From Caenorhabditis elegans (Eukaryota; Nematoda; Chromadorea; Rhabditida; Rhabditidae), in the NCBI RefSeq assembly GCF_000002985.6, contig NC_003284.9, positions 16,802,001 through 16,866,000 on the forward strand: a stretch of 64,000 nt of DNA. Reading direction: 5' to 3'. This document shows positions 25,952 through 36,329 of the stretch, piece after piece (position 1 is the first letter of the stretch; each line of letters opens with the position of its first letter). The translations under genes and the position numbers were made by a program. The notes under the pieces were generated by a model that was given only the letters and a program-made list of their open reading frames with translations, ran no database searches and was not told the origin of the DNA.

Positions 25952-26267
25952 TTCCGGGGGGGAGCTTGGAGACTCAGCTTATAGCAACCAGTTAGTCCTT
26001 GAATAATTTACAGCGGGCATAGGCCTCGCGAGCGTTTCCGTATAGCTCTTTTTGAAGATCAACGTGTTTGTTGTGTTGTCGTGGTATTAATGTTACGCGG
26101 ATGTATGTGACTGGTTGTGTCGGTAAGGAGTCGATGACCTCGAAGAAATCAACAAGAAACATCGGTCGGTACGGTGTCGTACATGCGCCTGGCCGGTAGG
26201 TGGTGTAGGTGTGTGGTCCTTTGTACGACTTGGAGTAGATATTTTCTTTGTAGATTGTAAAAAACCC

Positions 26268-26600
26268 ACTTTACCGGGAGTGAACTCTCGACCGGAAAGC
26301 ACGGGAAAAAAAAAACGAACTTGTAGAAAACCCATTAGCCGGGAGTGGAACCTCGACCGGAACGGATGGGAAAAACTGAGTATTGACTACGGAAAAAACC
26401 TGGTTAGCCGGGAGTAGTGTATCGACCGGAGTAAGCCAGGAAAAAAAAACTTGAGCGTAGTTGTGGTTTACGTAGGAAAAAACCAAGCTTGCCGGGAGTT
26501 ATAGCATCGACCGGGGCAGCTGGAAAAAAACGTCTTCTTTCTGCGTTTTCACGAAAAAAATTGCCGATGTCACCGGGAGAAATGTCGTCGACCGGAGGAA
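26268..26600 (-). repeat. Array of five CCGG-core hairpins in the retroelement 3' region
   Basis: Five units spaced 65-84 bp share CCGGGAG followed about 8 nt later by CGACCGG (plus-strand starts 26274, 26339, 26408, 26492, 26573). The flanks pair as outer stems that differ between units: CCCAT/ATGGG (26331/26366), CCTGG/CCAGG (26399/26436), and a longer bulged pairing around 26484-26523. A-rich linkers (runs of 5-9 A on the plus strand) separate units. The paired but changing outer stems argue for selected structure in the RNA. Confidence 0.75.
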
Positions 26601-26609
26601 ACAAGGGGA

Positions 26610-28084
26610 AAAAACGTGAGTGTGCCTTGTAGTTGTTTAATGGATTGTAGGGAAATCCATGATTCCTATTGAAGGTATTGCAGCCGCGAGGGGCTGTATG
26701 TCCGTGGATGGATTATAGAGGAATCCATGATGAGAGGTATGTCCGTAGAATCGTGATTGGTCTGACGAGAGTGGAAATTTGTGTTTTCCATGAGCCAAGT
26801 GCGTTTTTGATGCTCATATGTTACGTGGTAACTTCGGTAGGTTGTGATTGCGTCTACCGAAAACTCTCCCAGTCAAGTGGCGTGTATGATTCCGGGGGCA
26901 GCTGATTTTCCGTTAGATATTCGGATGTTTGATTATGAGGGACTCTGTAGGATTCCGAGATCCTCCTCAATTGTGTGCATTGGGTTCATGTTTTAGGCTT
27001 ATGTCTGTGAGGCTCTGTGCTGGAACTGAACAGCAGTGACGGCTGTCGTCGCGACAGGTCTTTATAGACTTCCGATTGTCAGCGATCGATGATCCAGCTG
27101 AACCTTCTGCGTAGGCGTCGTGGTGGTAAGACGCGAGTGTTGACGAAGTCACTATGCAAGGGGTGCTTCGTAGGTGTGTTGTCACACACGACCAGAGAAT
27201 CAGCGAATTCTTCTATGGTTTTCGTCAATTTCCGGACGTACGCGTCAACGGGGTTTGAGGTTTTTCCGTACGGAGGGCTGACGGAGGCAGATAGTGAGAT
27301 AGTATCTGTGTAGACCTTGGCGTTGTTATTCCATGCATTGAAAATCTTCCGGCCAAGGGTGTTACCGTTGGAGCGGTAACCACCAAGATTAGAGGGCTTA
27401 CCCTGGTGTTCGACGTAAAGCTTCTCGTGGGTATGAATAGGCCGCACGATACGTCTGATTCCTATTGTCGTTCAACAGATTACCACTAGTGGGTATGTTA
27501 GCGGGTGTGAAGTTGCCGCTAGCCAATTCTGGCCGTCCACCTGAATTTTCCACGTCAAAATGTTACCGTCGTTGGAGCGGTATCCACCAATATGAGTCGA
27601 GATGGAGTTTGAGTGACGTAATTGGGCCCGTGAATGGGACTCGACGTGAGGGGAGTCGTGCTATGAATGGGGCACGAGCTATGTGGCTCCCTTGAACGAA
27701 CGTGATACTCCTTACACTAGATGCATGAGCGTACATCGCTGAACGAAGACTGGGAAGAAGCTAAGTCCCAGAAATCCTTGGGTAAGCGATGAAAGGAGTA
27801 CTTCAGTCTCCTCGCTAGTAATCCTCGTTATCGGTTGTCCATTGATGAAAATGATGAATAATGGTGATCAGCCATTATGACGTCCAATATTGTGAAATAC
27901 TAGTTTCTTACAAAACAGTTCTGAAGATCGGAGTGAATGTGTATGTTTATACAGTAACAACTCTGGATTTATTTCAACTTTTATTGGGGCTTTATTGCCA
28001 AGAAAACACAATTCAGGCCGGTATGTATCATCGGCTACATAGAGAGAATTAGAATGAGGGCAGCGAGTAATCATTAGATTGTTC
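26610..28084 (-). other. Retroelement 3' region after gene C
   Basis: Mostly non-coding. A minus-strand frame at 27447-27079 has coding-like composition and an internal donor-like CACCAG|GTAAG, but no start or domain I can support. Short hairpins occur at about 26640-26660 and 26706-26726 (ATGGATT...AATCCAT in both) and at 26834-26862 (TTCGGTAG...CTACCGAA). The 12-mer GTTGGAGCGGTA recurs at about 27367 and 27570. Three GGGCAGC copies lie between 26514 and 28064 (26514, 26896, 28058). Confidence 0.4.
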
Positions 28085-30740
28085 TTATCCTTCTTCTGGA
28101 GCGTTGTTGTCCATGTGGCAGTGACAATTGTAAGCCGGATGTTGTTGCAGTGTGCTGAAGAGATGACTCCAGACGTGCGAGTACCAGTTTTGGACTTGGA
28201 CCTCACTGCGGCGTCTCACGAAGAGCGAAAAGGTCGGGATAAACATCTGGTGGCCGGATGCGTTTCCAATTGCGATCTGCTGTGTGCAGCTGGATGCTGT
28301 GACGTTCACGATCATTTTTGCCTTTATGACTTTCCAGAGCCAGTGGGTGGCAGCCAGGAGAAAGCGATAGTATTGCTTGACGTCGTTAGGTTCGAAGCCT
28401 ACGAGGACGTCTTTGGGTTTCAGTCCTGTCAGTTGTTGCTGCATCCAGGTATTTCGCGCCTGGTACGCCTTGAGGGCAGCCGGTGGGTTTTTCGTGATCG
28501 TGAATTCGAGCTTGATGATGTCATGAACGCGGGTTCCGTCTCTATACACCAGTGTATCCTTTTGCATGGCAGCGGCCAGTCTGTGAAGAATTGCTTATTA
28601 GAGCGACGCTTTAGCTTTAGTATTATGTACCTCATTTCCTCCTGATGTTGAAGCTCTGGGTTTGCCATTGCCTGGGGATATTGAAGTCAAACCATGGACG
28701 TATGTATTGAGGGATGTTATCGAACGGGTGGTTTTGTTCGCGGAAGACTCGGTCTGAAGATGGCTGCAGTGGCAGCTTGTACATCTTGTCTCTGCCATAG
28801 GTCAAATGCAGGGATTTGGGCAGCGTTTGTCCACTCTCCAATCGTAATACGTCCGCACGCAGCGAGATGGTATCTGGTTTGAAATTGGACCAATGTCCAG
28901 TCCTCTTGCTTCAAAAAGCGGGCCCAGTTGACAATTGCTTTGAGGTATTCTTTGATCTCGTCGATGGGGGCAGCCGAGTAGACTCCTTGTCTAGCATCTT
29001 GTGAGAAGGTATTGAATTGCTCCGATGCGGATGATCAGTGTTCTTTTGTCGACTGGTTCCGGTAGTTGTTGGAACAGGTAGAATGGAACCTCTTGGAATG
29101 CTGGGCGTGCTGGGAATTCGTCCAAGATGATGACTTTGTCACAATGCCACATGGCTGGTCCAAGGTTATTAATCTCCGTCAGTTCATTCTGTCTCTGATC
29201 TTCCGTGTCCTCGACTGTAGGAGGCTCCTCCGCATCATCGGCTGCAGGATGTTCGTCCGCTTCATCGTCTGCTGGGGGCAGCGTTGGAGCTCCGGATGTT
29301 CCTTCTCCCGGCTGAATTAAGGCTGTTGAGAGGTTTTAGCTAAAGTTTTAACATACTCTGTATCTCACTGCTCTGTCGGTGAGCGTGTTCGGATGGGTTG
29401 CGTCTTCACTTTCCTGGAATATGTGCCACTCGTCGGTGACCTTGCAATTTTGTTCCACCTTGTTCCATTGATCTTGGGTCCAAGTTTCCGGCGGCTGAAA
29501 CTGGTAATGTGTTAAGCGTGCCTTATCTGACAATGGGCTTACCGGAGACTTTTTCACTGGCTTGAAGCTTTCGCGGTCTCTGACGGTTGGAGTGTACGTC
29601 TGGGCAGCCAAACCAACGGGCCATGTCGGTGCACGAGTGTTGGCACGCTGTAGATATATGATGTTAATTAGAATATTATACTGATGGGCTTACATCTTAA
29701 GTCTGTCTGTAGGTTGTAACAGGCTTCGCTACTTCCATCAGATATGCTGCTTCCGGTGGTGTCAACTGCGGGGTAGGCAAGATCATATTGACATCGTATT
29801 CCGCCGGGACTAAAGTCGGGTAGTGAACCGGTGCACTTGTCCTGTTGTTAGTGTAGTGGTAGAAGGCCAGCCTGGGAAATTGCTTGTCGTCATCAAAGAA
29901 CGGACCCCATCCTGCGATGTCGGCTCTTTCTCGTACACGTTGGCAGATCAAGGTGTCGGCGCTGTCGAGATACGTGGCGTATTTGAGTTGACCTGTGATT
30001 GCTGCTTTCTGGATGCGTTCGATAGATTTTACTCTCGAGGTTTTGACGTAACGTTCTTGTTGCTCTTGCCAGTAGGTCGAATCGATTCCGATGTTCTCTT
30101 CACATATCGCTTGCTCCATTTGATGGCCGAAGTCTCCACAGTTCTCACATTTCCTCGGTGAGCAATGACGTGACTTGGTGTGATCTGGGCTTCTGGAGTG
30201 GCAGTGTTGGCAGTACGCCAGGTTATTGATAGCCTGGAAGCGAAGTCTCTGAGCAGGGCTGAGCTTGTTGAACGGGCATCCTCTGACTTTGTGGTCATTC
30301 ATGTCAAATCCAAAGTAGTGACTTCCACACAGGTTGCATCTGCCACTGGGCAGCGACGGATCTTTGCGCGGAACGTTTTGAGCACGAGCGTTTTTCAGGA
30401 AATAAACTTCCAAATCCTTACATTTGCCGAGTTCGGGGCAGCGGGTAAATGATTCTTCCAGATGGGTTTGAGGGTCCGGTCTACTTTCGTTCCAGACGTA
30501 GGCACGCAGTCCTCCTTTTGCTAGTGGGTCTGCGGGGACGTATTCCATGGGCCAGTTTCCTTCACGATCGGCGAATACGATGATGTCCTCGTCGGTCAGC
30601 GGGACGGATCTTTTGAGGAGGGCAGCCAATGTACAATGTGCTGGGCCTTCGTAGTTCTTTCTAGGACCCTTCGGTGGATAGGCCGCTCCAGGTGGGTTAT
30701 TGTTGAGTGCTGCGTTTGCACGGAACTTCTGTAAGATCAT
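28085..30740 (-). pseudogene. Retroelement gene C: second zinc-knuckle protein, frame interrupted
   Basis: The first exon, 30740-29694, encodes 347 residues with three Cys/His clusters (CNLCGSHYFGFDMNDHKVRGC, CQHCHSRSPDHTKSRHC, CENCGDFGHQ). It stops at TAA 29699-29697, three bases before a donor (AGAT|GTAAG). Downstream exons 29647-29543, 29500-29357, 29311-28631 and 28580-28085 continue in phase with that stopped frame. The exon 29311-28631 itself changes frame three times by single-base steps, near short homopolymers at 29022-29023, 28882-28884 and 28674-28677. The final exon ends at TAA 28085-28087. Either this copy is decayed here, or recoding is used, or the assembly has indels. The 5' exon alone may still make a nucleocapsid-like protein; its ATG overlaps an acceptor-like TCTTACAG, so an upstream exon is possible. 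No polymerase motifs are seen. Confidence 0.6.
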
Positions 30741-31681
30741 AGATCAATTACAGGATTACTTAGCACTTCGAATATTGCAAAAACATTTAAAATGACTTCC
30801 CGTTCCTATTATGGTATTCGAATAATCCTTCACCCGTCGATTAGGGACTGTCCTGATAAGGGAAATTGTAGATCAAGGGATGGGCATGCTGCCACCAATG
30901 AACATCCTTGAAGCGCACTTATTTACCATAACCGGTACTACATTCTTCCTGTTTAACGTGGGGGTAGCTAATCCCTTTCACCGCTATCCTCAATTTGTTG
31001 GAGGTCTAATCAGTCCGCTTCTCCAATATTTCCACGCGTATAAAATCCATGAGCTATCGCAACGCTTGTGAATAGGGGCGTTTGCGTCTGACCTGATTCG
31101 GAGCAATAGAGCGATGTCGGGGAATTGTACGACACGCTGACATTAACTGTGAGTTAATGAGAAGGTTGGTGTCCTGATCTCCGAGTTGTGAATGGGGCTC
31201 TTTGATCAGGTTTGGGGCTGCGAGTTTCGACCCCGTTGCTTGAAGCTCTGACCTAAAGGGTATGGGTTGTCAGGTCCTTAGGCGCTGCGAATAAATGTGC
31301 TTCGCGGAGTTAGCGCTTCTTTTCCGAAAGTTGCAGGTATTAGTGCAATTGTAGAGCGGGCGGTGGTTATTGGCGGCGGCTTAGAGGTATCTGGGTCTCT
31401 ATCTCCTATCCGTGGGGTTTTGAGCTGGATTAATTTTCCGAGTGGATCCCTTTCCCTATTTTTGAAAATATCTCGTGAGTGAGTGACTCTTGAACGGATA
31501 AATGAGATGATAATTGAAGAAGTTCGACGATGAGGCTTTATTTAGATAAGATCCCATGAATGGGCAGCCAAAAGAACAATAACAACAACAGTAACAATGG
31601 TAAGTGGCTTGGCCACAATAACAACGGGTTTAATCCAACAGCGGGAATGATAATGAGGAGGGGCAGCGAGTATGCAGAAGC
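30741..31681. other. Retroelement spacer between genes B and C
   Basis: About 940 bp without a supported coding frame on the sense strand. It contains two GGGCAGC copies near its gene-B end (31562 and 31661). Frames on the plus strand (30880-31071, 31297-31482) run against element polarity and look like chance. Confidence 0.4.
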
Positions 31682-32791
31682 TTAATGGTAGCTGTCTCTG
31701 CGGCGTCCTCGGCCTCCATAGCGGTTGTGGCGGGAGCGAATCGGTCCTCTGCGGCCTTTTGGCGAGTAATCACGATCGGACGGGGATCCCTTGCGCTCGA
31801 GCTTGTACTGCTTCGAGGTGAGCATTAGGCAGAATGTGGCGTTGTGGTGAGTCTGGGCGATTTCTCCTGGCTTCATGTATTTGGTGCATCTGGTGCACTG
31901 CTCCTTCTCCTTTGGGCAGCCTTCGTGGACCCAATCGTCATTTGTCACGCCGACTTCGAGGCATTGAATGCACATTTTGATCTTTTCGGCTTCCTCGCGA
32001 CGATCGAGTCCATTTCTGATGATGGTGCAGTTTTCCGGAGCGTGATGACGTTTGCACAGTGGGCACTTCAGCACTGGCTCCAATGATCCCTGTCCTCCTT
32101 GCGGGGTGTAGCGCTCGGCTTGCTTTTGGGCAGCCTGTTCCTCACGAGCGTCGATTTTGGCGATGGTCTCGCTCATCGTCTTCATGTTGATTGCGACCTG
32201 GGCGATGTCGTAAATGATCCTGTCTCTCGCTTTTGAGGCCATACGGTTGTCCTCGGCTTGTTGAGTTCGCTGCTCCTGGACGTTGGCAGACATCATATCC
32301 GCGCGCTGGAACATTCCTGAGACCTTTTGGGCATATGTATCCACGTTCTTTTCGGCCAAGGCGTGATCCGCCTTCAGCTTCACTATCTCGTCGCTGAAGG
32401 AGTTGACCGCCATGTCGAGTTGCTCCTGGAATCTTCCAAGTTGGTCAGCCAGCTGATCGGCCATTTCCTTTTTGACTTGGTCGAAGAGTGGCTTGATGGC
32501 TTGTAAGAGCTCTGAAACGGAGGGTTTATCAATGTAGCCTGCATAATTAGTTTTCTCCTCACCATCGGCTGGGTCTTGAGCCGTTTTGCGCTTCTTGGTG
32601 GTGGGGGCAGCCTCGAATTTGTCACGAAGTGACATGCGAGTCGGGGCTTTTGGAGCTTTCTTGGGCGGCGATTTTCCTCCTCCGGAGCTTCTCTCTTCCT
32701 CGTCCTTTCTGGCATACTTGGACGGCGTGTACGGCGTATGTCTCGGATCTTCGTAGACCAAGAGTGGAGATTCACTTTCTTCGCGGGGCAT
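31682..32791 (-). CDS. Retroelement gene B: Gag-like protein with zinc knuckles
   Basis: Single exon, 369 residues, stop TAA at 31682-31684. An acceptor TTCATTCAG lies about 10 nt before the ATG at 32789-32791, so the message is probably spliced or trans-spliced onto it. The N-terminal 75 residues are basic and Ser/Pro/Lys-rich with a KKRK nuclear-signal-like run. A long heptad-like helical region follows (about residues 90-220). Then comes a Cys/His cluster: CPLCKRHHAPENC (CX2CX3HX4C), MCIQCLEVG...EGC, and CTRCTKYM...HHNATFC. The C-terminus is Arg/Gly-rich (RYGGRGRRRD), typical of RNA binding. The spacing CX2CX3HX4C followed by a CX2C...C and a third cluster resembles BEL/Pao Gag nucleocapsids. 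The likely role is binding and packaging element RNA, by family analogy. Confidence 0.75.
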   Translation of the reverse strand: MPREESESPLLVYEDPRHTPYTPSKYARKDEEERSSGGGKSPPKKAPKAPTRMSLRDKFEAAPTTKKRKTAQDPADGEEKTNYAGYIDKPSVSELLQAIKPLFDQVKKEMADQLADQLGRFQEQLDMAVNSFSDEIVKLKADHALAEKNVDTYAQKVSGMFQRADMMSANVQEQRTQQAEDNRMASKARDRIIYDIAQVAINMKTMSETIAKIDAREEQAAQKQAERYTPQGGQGSLEPVLKCPLCKRHHAPENCTIIRNGLDRREEAEKIKMCIQCLEVGVTNDDWVHEGCPKEKEQCTRCTKYMKPGEIAQTHHNATFCLMLTSKQYKLERKGSPSDRDYSPKGRRGPIRSRHNRYGGRGRRRDSYH

Positions 32792-32967
32792 GATGGCAGT
32801 TCTGAATGAAGGAATGTTAGAGCGATTATGATTGAGCGAGAATAGATATTATCACGGTAATTGCAACCGGTTTCCAATAACGTAAATGGCATGAATCGGT
32901 CAAAACAGAACATTTATAATGCGGGTGGTCAGCCGCGTCAACAAGACCGATCAACAATTAATTAGAT

Positions 32968-34378
32968 TTAATCGGATACTTCTCCCACGTCTTCGACGGC
33001 TTCTGCTTCGTCGTGGGCAGCCTCTTCATCCGGAGGGTATAGGGGAAGAATGGTGATCCATTGGGTGTCTCGGAAGCTGTCGGTTCTCAGCAGTTTGACC
33101 AATTTTCGTCTGAATTCCGTGGTGATGTTGCCGGAGTATCGGAGACTGGATGCGGTCAATCTTGTCGACGTCCATATTGGTCTTGGCATCTCGGGCTCCG
33201 CGCCAACTCTGATGAAGTGTTGATCCACTGATGCAGTGATCTGAGCCACTGGTCCTTGGAGAGCGTGGGCAGCTCTTGCGATTTCCTTGCGTTTGGCCGT
33301 CACCGCTCCTGCGATATATGGAGCTTGCTCGACGACGTCTCCCTCTCTATGGAACGTGGTTTCTTCGGTCTTCTTGAAGAGGGCAGCCATTTCCGAATGC
33401 TGATAGTGGATGGTGACAAACGCGGTGATTTGCTTTGGTTGGGAATCGCTTTCCTTGAATTGAGCCCATAGATTGATGATAATCCGCTTGAAGGGACGTG
33501 GGCCGCTCTCTAGGATGAGATTGAGCTGGCGAGAGATGTGGGCTTGTTGCTTGAAGAGCTCGTCGACTCGATTGCCAATCGTGTTGATCTGGGCTCTGAT
33601 GCGAGCCACAGTTGCTTCCAGTGGAGCTACAACGTTTGCGAGGACGGCCGCGGTGGTGATGGAACCACTTCCTACAATTGAATTGGATTTTTATGAGAGT
33701 TTTCTATGAACTGTCATACCTGCGCTGGATACGCTTTTGTCTTCGTCGCTTTCGCTGGATGGTTGCTCTGGGGGATGGCTGGCTTCATAGTTCATGGGCA
33801 GCTGGGCTCTCGCGTGTATCGCCGACATTTCTTCACAAGCCAGTTCCATTGCCAGTTCGAAATCTTGATCCATGCGTGGATTCCTGTCGGAAGAGTTGGA
33901 TGAGCTGCGGGCAGCCTCTAAAACAATAAAATTGTTAATCATTTCTTTATACTCTCGATATTAACCTGGCGAAAAGGTCCTCATGGCTGGCAATCTCGCG
34001 TTGGTGAAGAAGTCGGCGAAGCTTGATGCTTCTTCGTGGAGACGTCGGAAGCTCTCCCTGTGATCCTGAGCGCGTCGGTCAGCGCTTTGTCTTTGCTCGT
34101 CGTCAGCTTGTTCTGCACTCATTCGTAGTCTGGCGTCCAGGACAGCCGCTAATGCCTGACGTTGTAGCGAGATGATGGACGCTGGTGTTGGAGCTCTCTG
34201 AAACGAGGACGATAATTATCTTTGATGGAACGTAAATATTAGCGCTTATGAATTAACGGAATCGGTCCGGCGCACAATTTTGTAATTGTTTCTCCCTTAC
34301 GTCATCTCCTGAGCTTCTAGAAGCTGGGCAGCTGCAGGGCAGCGGGGAATTATCGTCGTCGGTGCTCTTGTTCGGCAT
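32968..34378 (-). CDS. Retroelement gene A, four exons, unknown function
   Basis: Exons 34378-34301, 34197-33966, 33917-33720 and 33671-32968 join in frame to 403 residues, stop TAA at 32968-32970. An acceptor TTTTCCAG sits 24 nt upstream of the ATG (near 34402), so the first exon is preceded by a cis- or trans-splice. The protein is soluble, with no signal or membrane segment. The middle is charged and Gln/Arg-rich (EQADDEQRQSADRRAQDH), probably helical. The C-terminal part carries mixed alpha/beta-like sequence ending in an acidic tail (DEEAAHDEAEAVEDVGEVSD). I do not recognise a domain. Being first after the leader, it could be a structural (capsid-like) protein, but that is inference from position only. 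Introns inside a retroelement gene imply spliced subgenomic messages alongside the full-length genomic RNA. Confidence 0.7.
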
Positions 34379-34401
34379 GTCCAAGCATGAGTGTGCTCGA
34401 T

Positions 34402-36311
34402 CCTGGAAAATTGCAGACTTATTGTGGATAGGACGTCACAAAAGTATAATAAATGAACGAGTGAAGCGAAGAAATGCGTGAAAATCCAGAAAAAAATCCA
34501 TAAAAACATCCAAAATTGATTTTGGGATTCGAAAGTAGAAAGTCCGTGATTGTGCGGCAGATCGTGTGCCGTGGTCGCAATTGTCTACAGTAGTCAGCCA
34601 GAAATTCAATTGGCGGCAATTTAAATTGCGATTTTCCTTGATTTTGAATTCGGATGGAGATTTGCGAAATTGCAGAGTAGATTTCCGGGTAATTCTTCCG
34701 GGGGGAAGCCGATTTTTGGCAGTTCCCGCTGGCCTTTTATCGATTGACCAGAAGCCGTGAGGGCAGCGATTGCTCGGCTCTCTCCTGAGGAAATAGTGGT
34801 TCCTATGACATTCAGATCGGGCTGGAGAGGGATTTCCAGATTGCTGATTAATTTCCCGATAATTGACGACGATATGTCACTTCCCGCCGGCTCCTTCCGG
34901 GGGGTCCTTCCGGGGGGAACCTGGTTGCGGCTCCTGGCGAGTAAGGCTCAGCTTCTACCTTTCGAATTTATATCCCGCGACATGGCGCGGCTCCAATCGT
35001 TTCGAGATGCTTCTTCATCACGCTAGGCGTGGCGTCCAAGTGTTTATTCGTCCACTTGGGTCCTACATCACGCTGCGCGTGGCGTTCAAGTTAACGTAGA
35101 GCTTGAGTCAACTTCCTGGCGAACAAACAAACAAACAAAACGAACGATGGAGAGAAGAATCCGTACGGTGAGATTTTTACTTCCCGGAACGGAGCTAGAA
35201 GGCCAAAGTGGTTTATTAGAATTAAAAATCATATAGAAAACAATAAATAATTCCTCCTTGCGGCGATATCCAAGCTGTCCGATCCTAGAGGTGATTTGAA
35301 TCGATTTTGATCGATTCTCCGGGACAGCCGAGATCCTTTGGCGGTAGATGGTTCAGTGGCAAGTGGTTTGATGATTGGAGAATTTCCGGGAGCCATGTAG
35401 ATTTGCCAATCTCCCCTCACGCGTGGCGTGGCTTCCAAGTTCGTATTGAGCACTTGGGCTTCCTGAGAGCTGCGAGATTAGCTCTTTTGCGTCACTTTTT
35501 TTTTTTTTCCTCTTCTGTGCCATTATTGCAAATGACACGAAAAAATTCAAAAATGGACGTTCCTGATTCAACACGGCTGAGCATGGCAACCAAACGGTAG
35601 TTGCCCGTTTGGGATTCCGATTACACGTCTAGCATGTCTTCCAGGCAGAGAATCGCTCTCCTAGGTTTCCAAAAACACGTCTAGCATGTCTTCCAGGCAG
35701 AGAATCGCTCTCCTAGGCTTCCAAAACTGCGAATGGCTTATTCTTCACAGAAGAAATTTTTTCGACGAATATCCATCGGCTCCACTGCCGTGCCACTGCT
35801 CTTCGAAGATTTTTATAAAGAAATACTCACTTTCTGCGGCTAGGTGCGCATTCCTGAATCCGTGCTGCAATTGGGAAGCTTGTCGACCATCAGTTGAGTG
35901 TTGAGTGAGCTTGCGGGGATTTCTTCATAAATTGAGCTGTTGGGCACGATTTCCTGGATCTTCCGAGCAGCCGATGACATCGTAGATGAAGTTGGGTTCA
36001 GTGGTAGATTTTACACGTCTGGCATGTCTTCCAAGCGTTTTGAGCCACGCATGGGATTTCCTATACACGGCTGGCATGTCTTCCAAGCGTTTTGAGCCAC
36101 GCTTGGGATTTCCTATACACGGCTGGCATGTCTTCCAAGCGTTTTGAGCCACGCTTAGGGTTTCCTGAATCGACTCCACGCGTCTGGCGCGTCTTCCAAG
36201 CGGTAATTGCACGCTTAGGCTCCTGACCTCTTCCTCCGACTGGCTTGCCGCTTCCTCAGGTCCCGCCGTGTCACGAGCTGGCTTTTTGGTTCGTTCATCG
36301 GATCCAATCCG
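34402..36311 (-). other. Retroelement leader with hairpin repeats
   Basis: A non-coding 1.9 kb leader between the primer site and gene A. It contains 52-bp tandem units at about 36020-36170 (cores CCAAGCG at 36031, 36083, 36135, with a fourth at 36196), a second pair of 52-bp units at about 35624-35720, and single related units near 35036, 35086 and 35435. Each holds an inverted pair such as CCAAGCG...CGCTTGG, CCAAGTG...CACTTGG or TCAAG...CTTGA around a loop of about 10 nt. The stem sequence changes while pairing is kept. No coding frame is supported. Confidence 0.7.
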
Positions 36312-36329
36312 ACTCGGTTCGGTGCACCA
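36312..36329 (-). promoter_or_regulatory. Candidate tRNA primer-binding site
   Basis: Read on the minus strand directly after the 5' LTR, the sequence is TGGTGCACCGAACCGAGT. It starts with TGG, complementary to the CCA tail of a tRNA, with no spacer. The first seven bases would also pair with tRNAs ending TGCACCA; beyond that I cannot match a specific tRNA from memory. The position fixes the element's orientation. Confidence 0.6.

Noticed and set aside
28085..34378. Hidden reverse transcriptase or integrase
   Set aside because: I looked for YxDD-type, HHCC and DDE patterns in the open frames and found none. A profile or structure search would be decisive.
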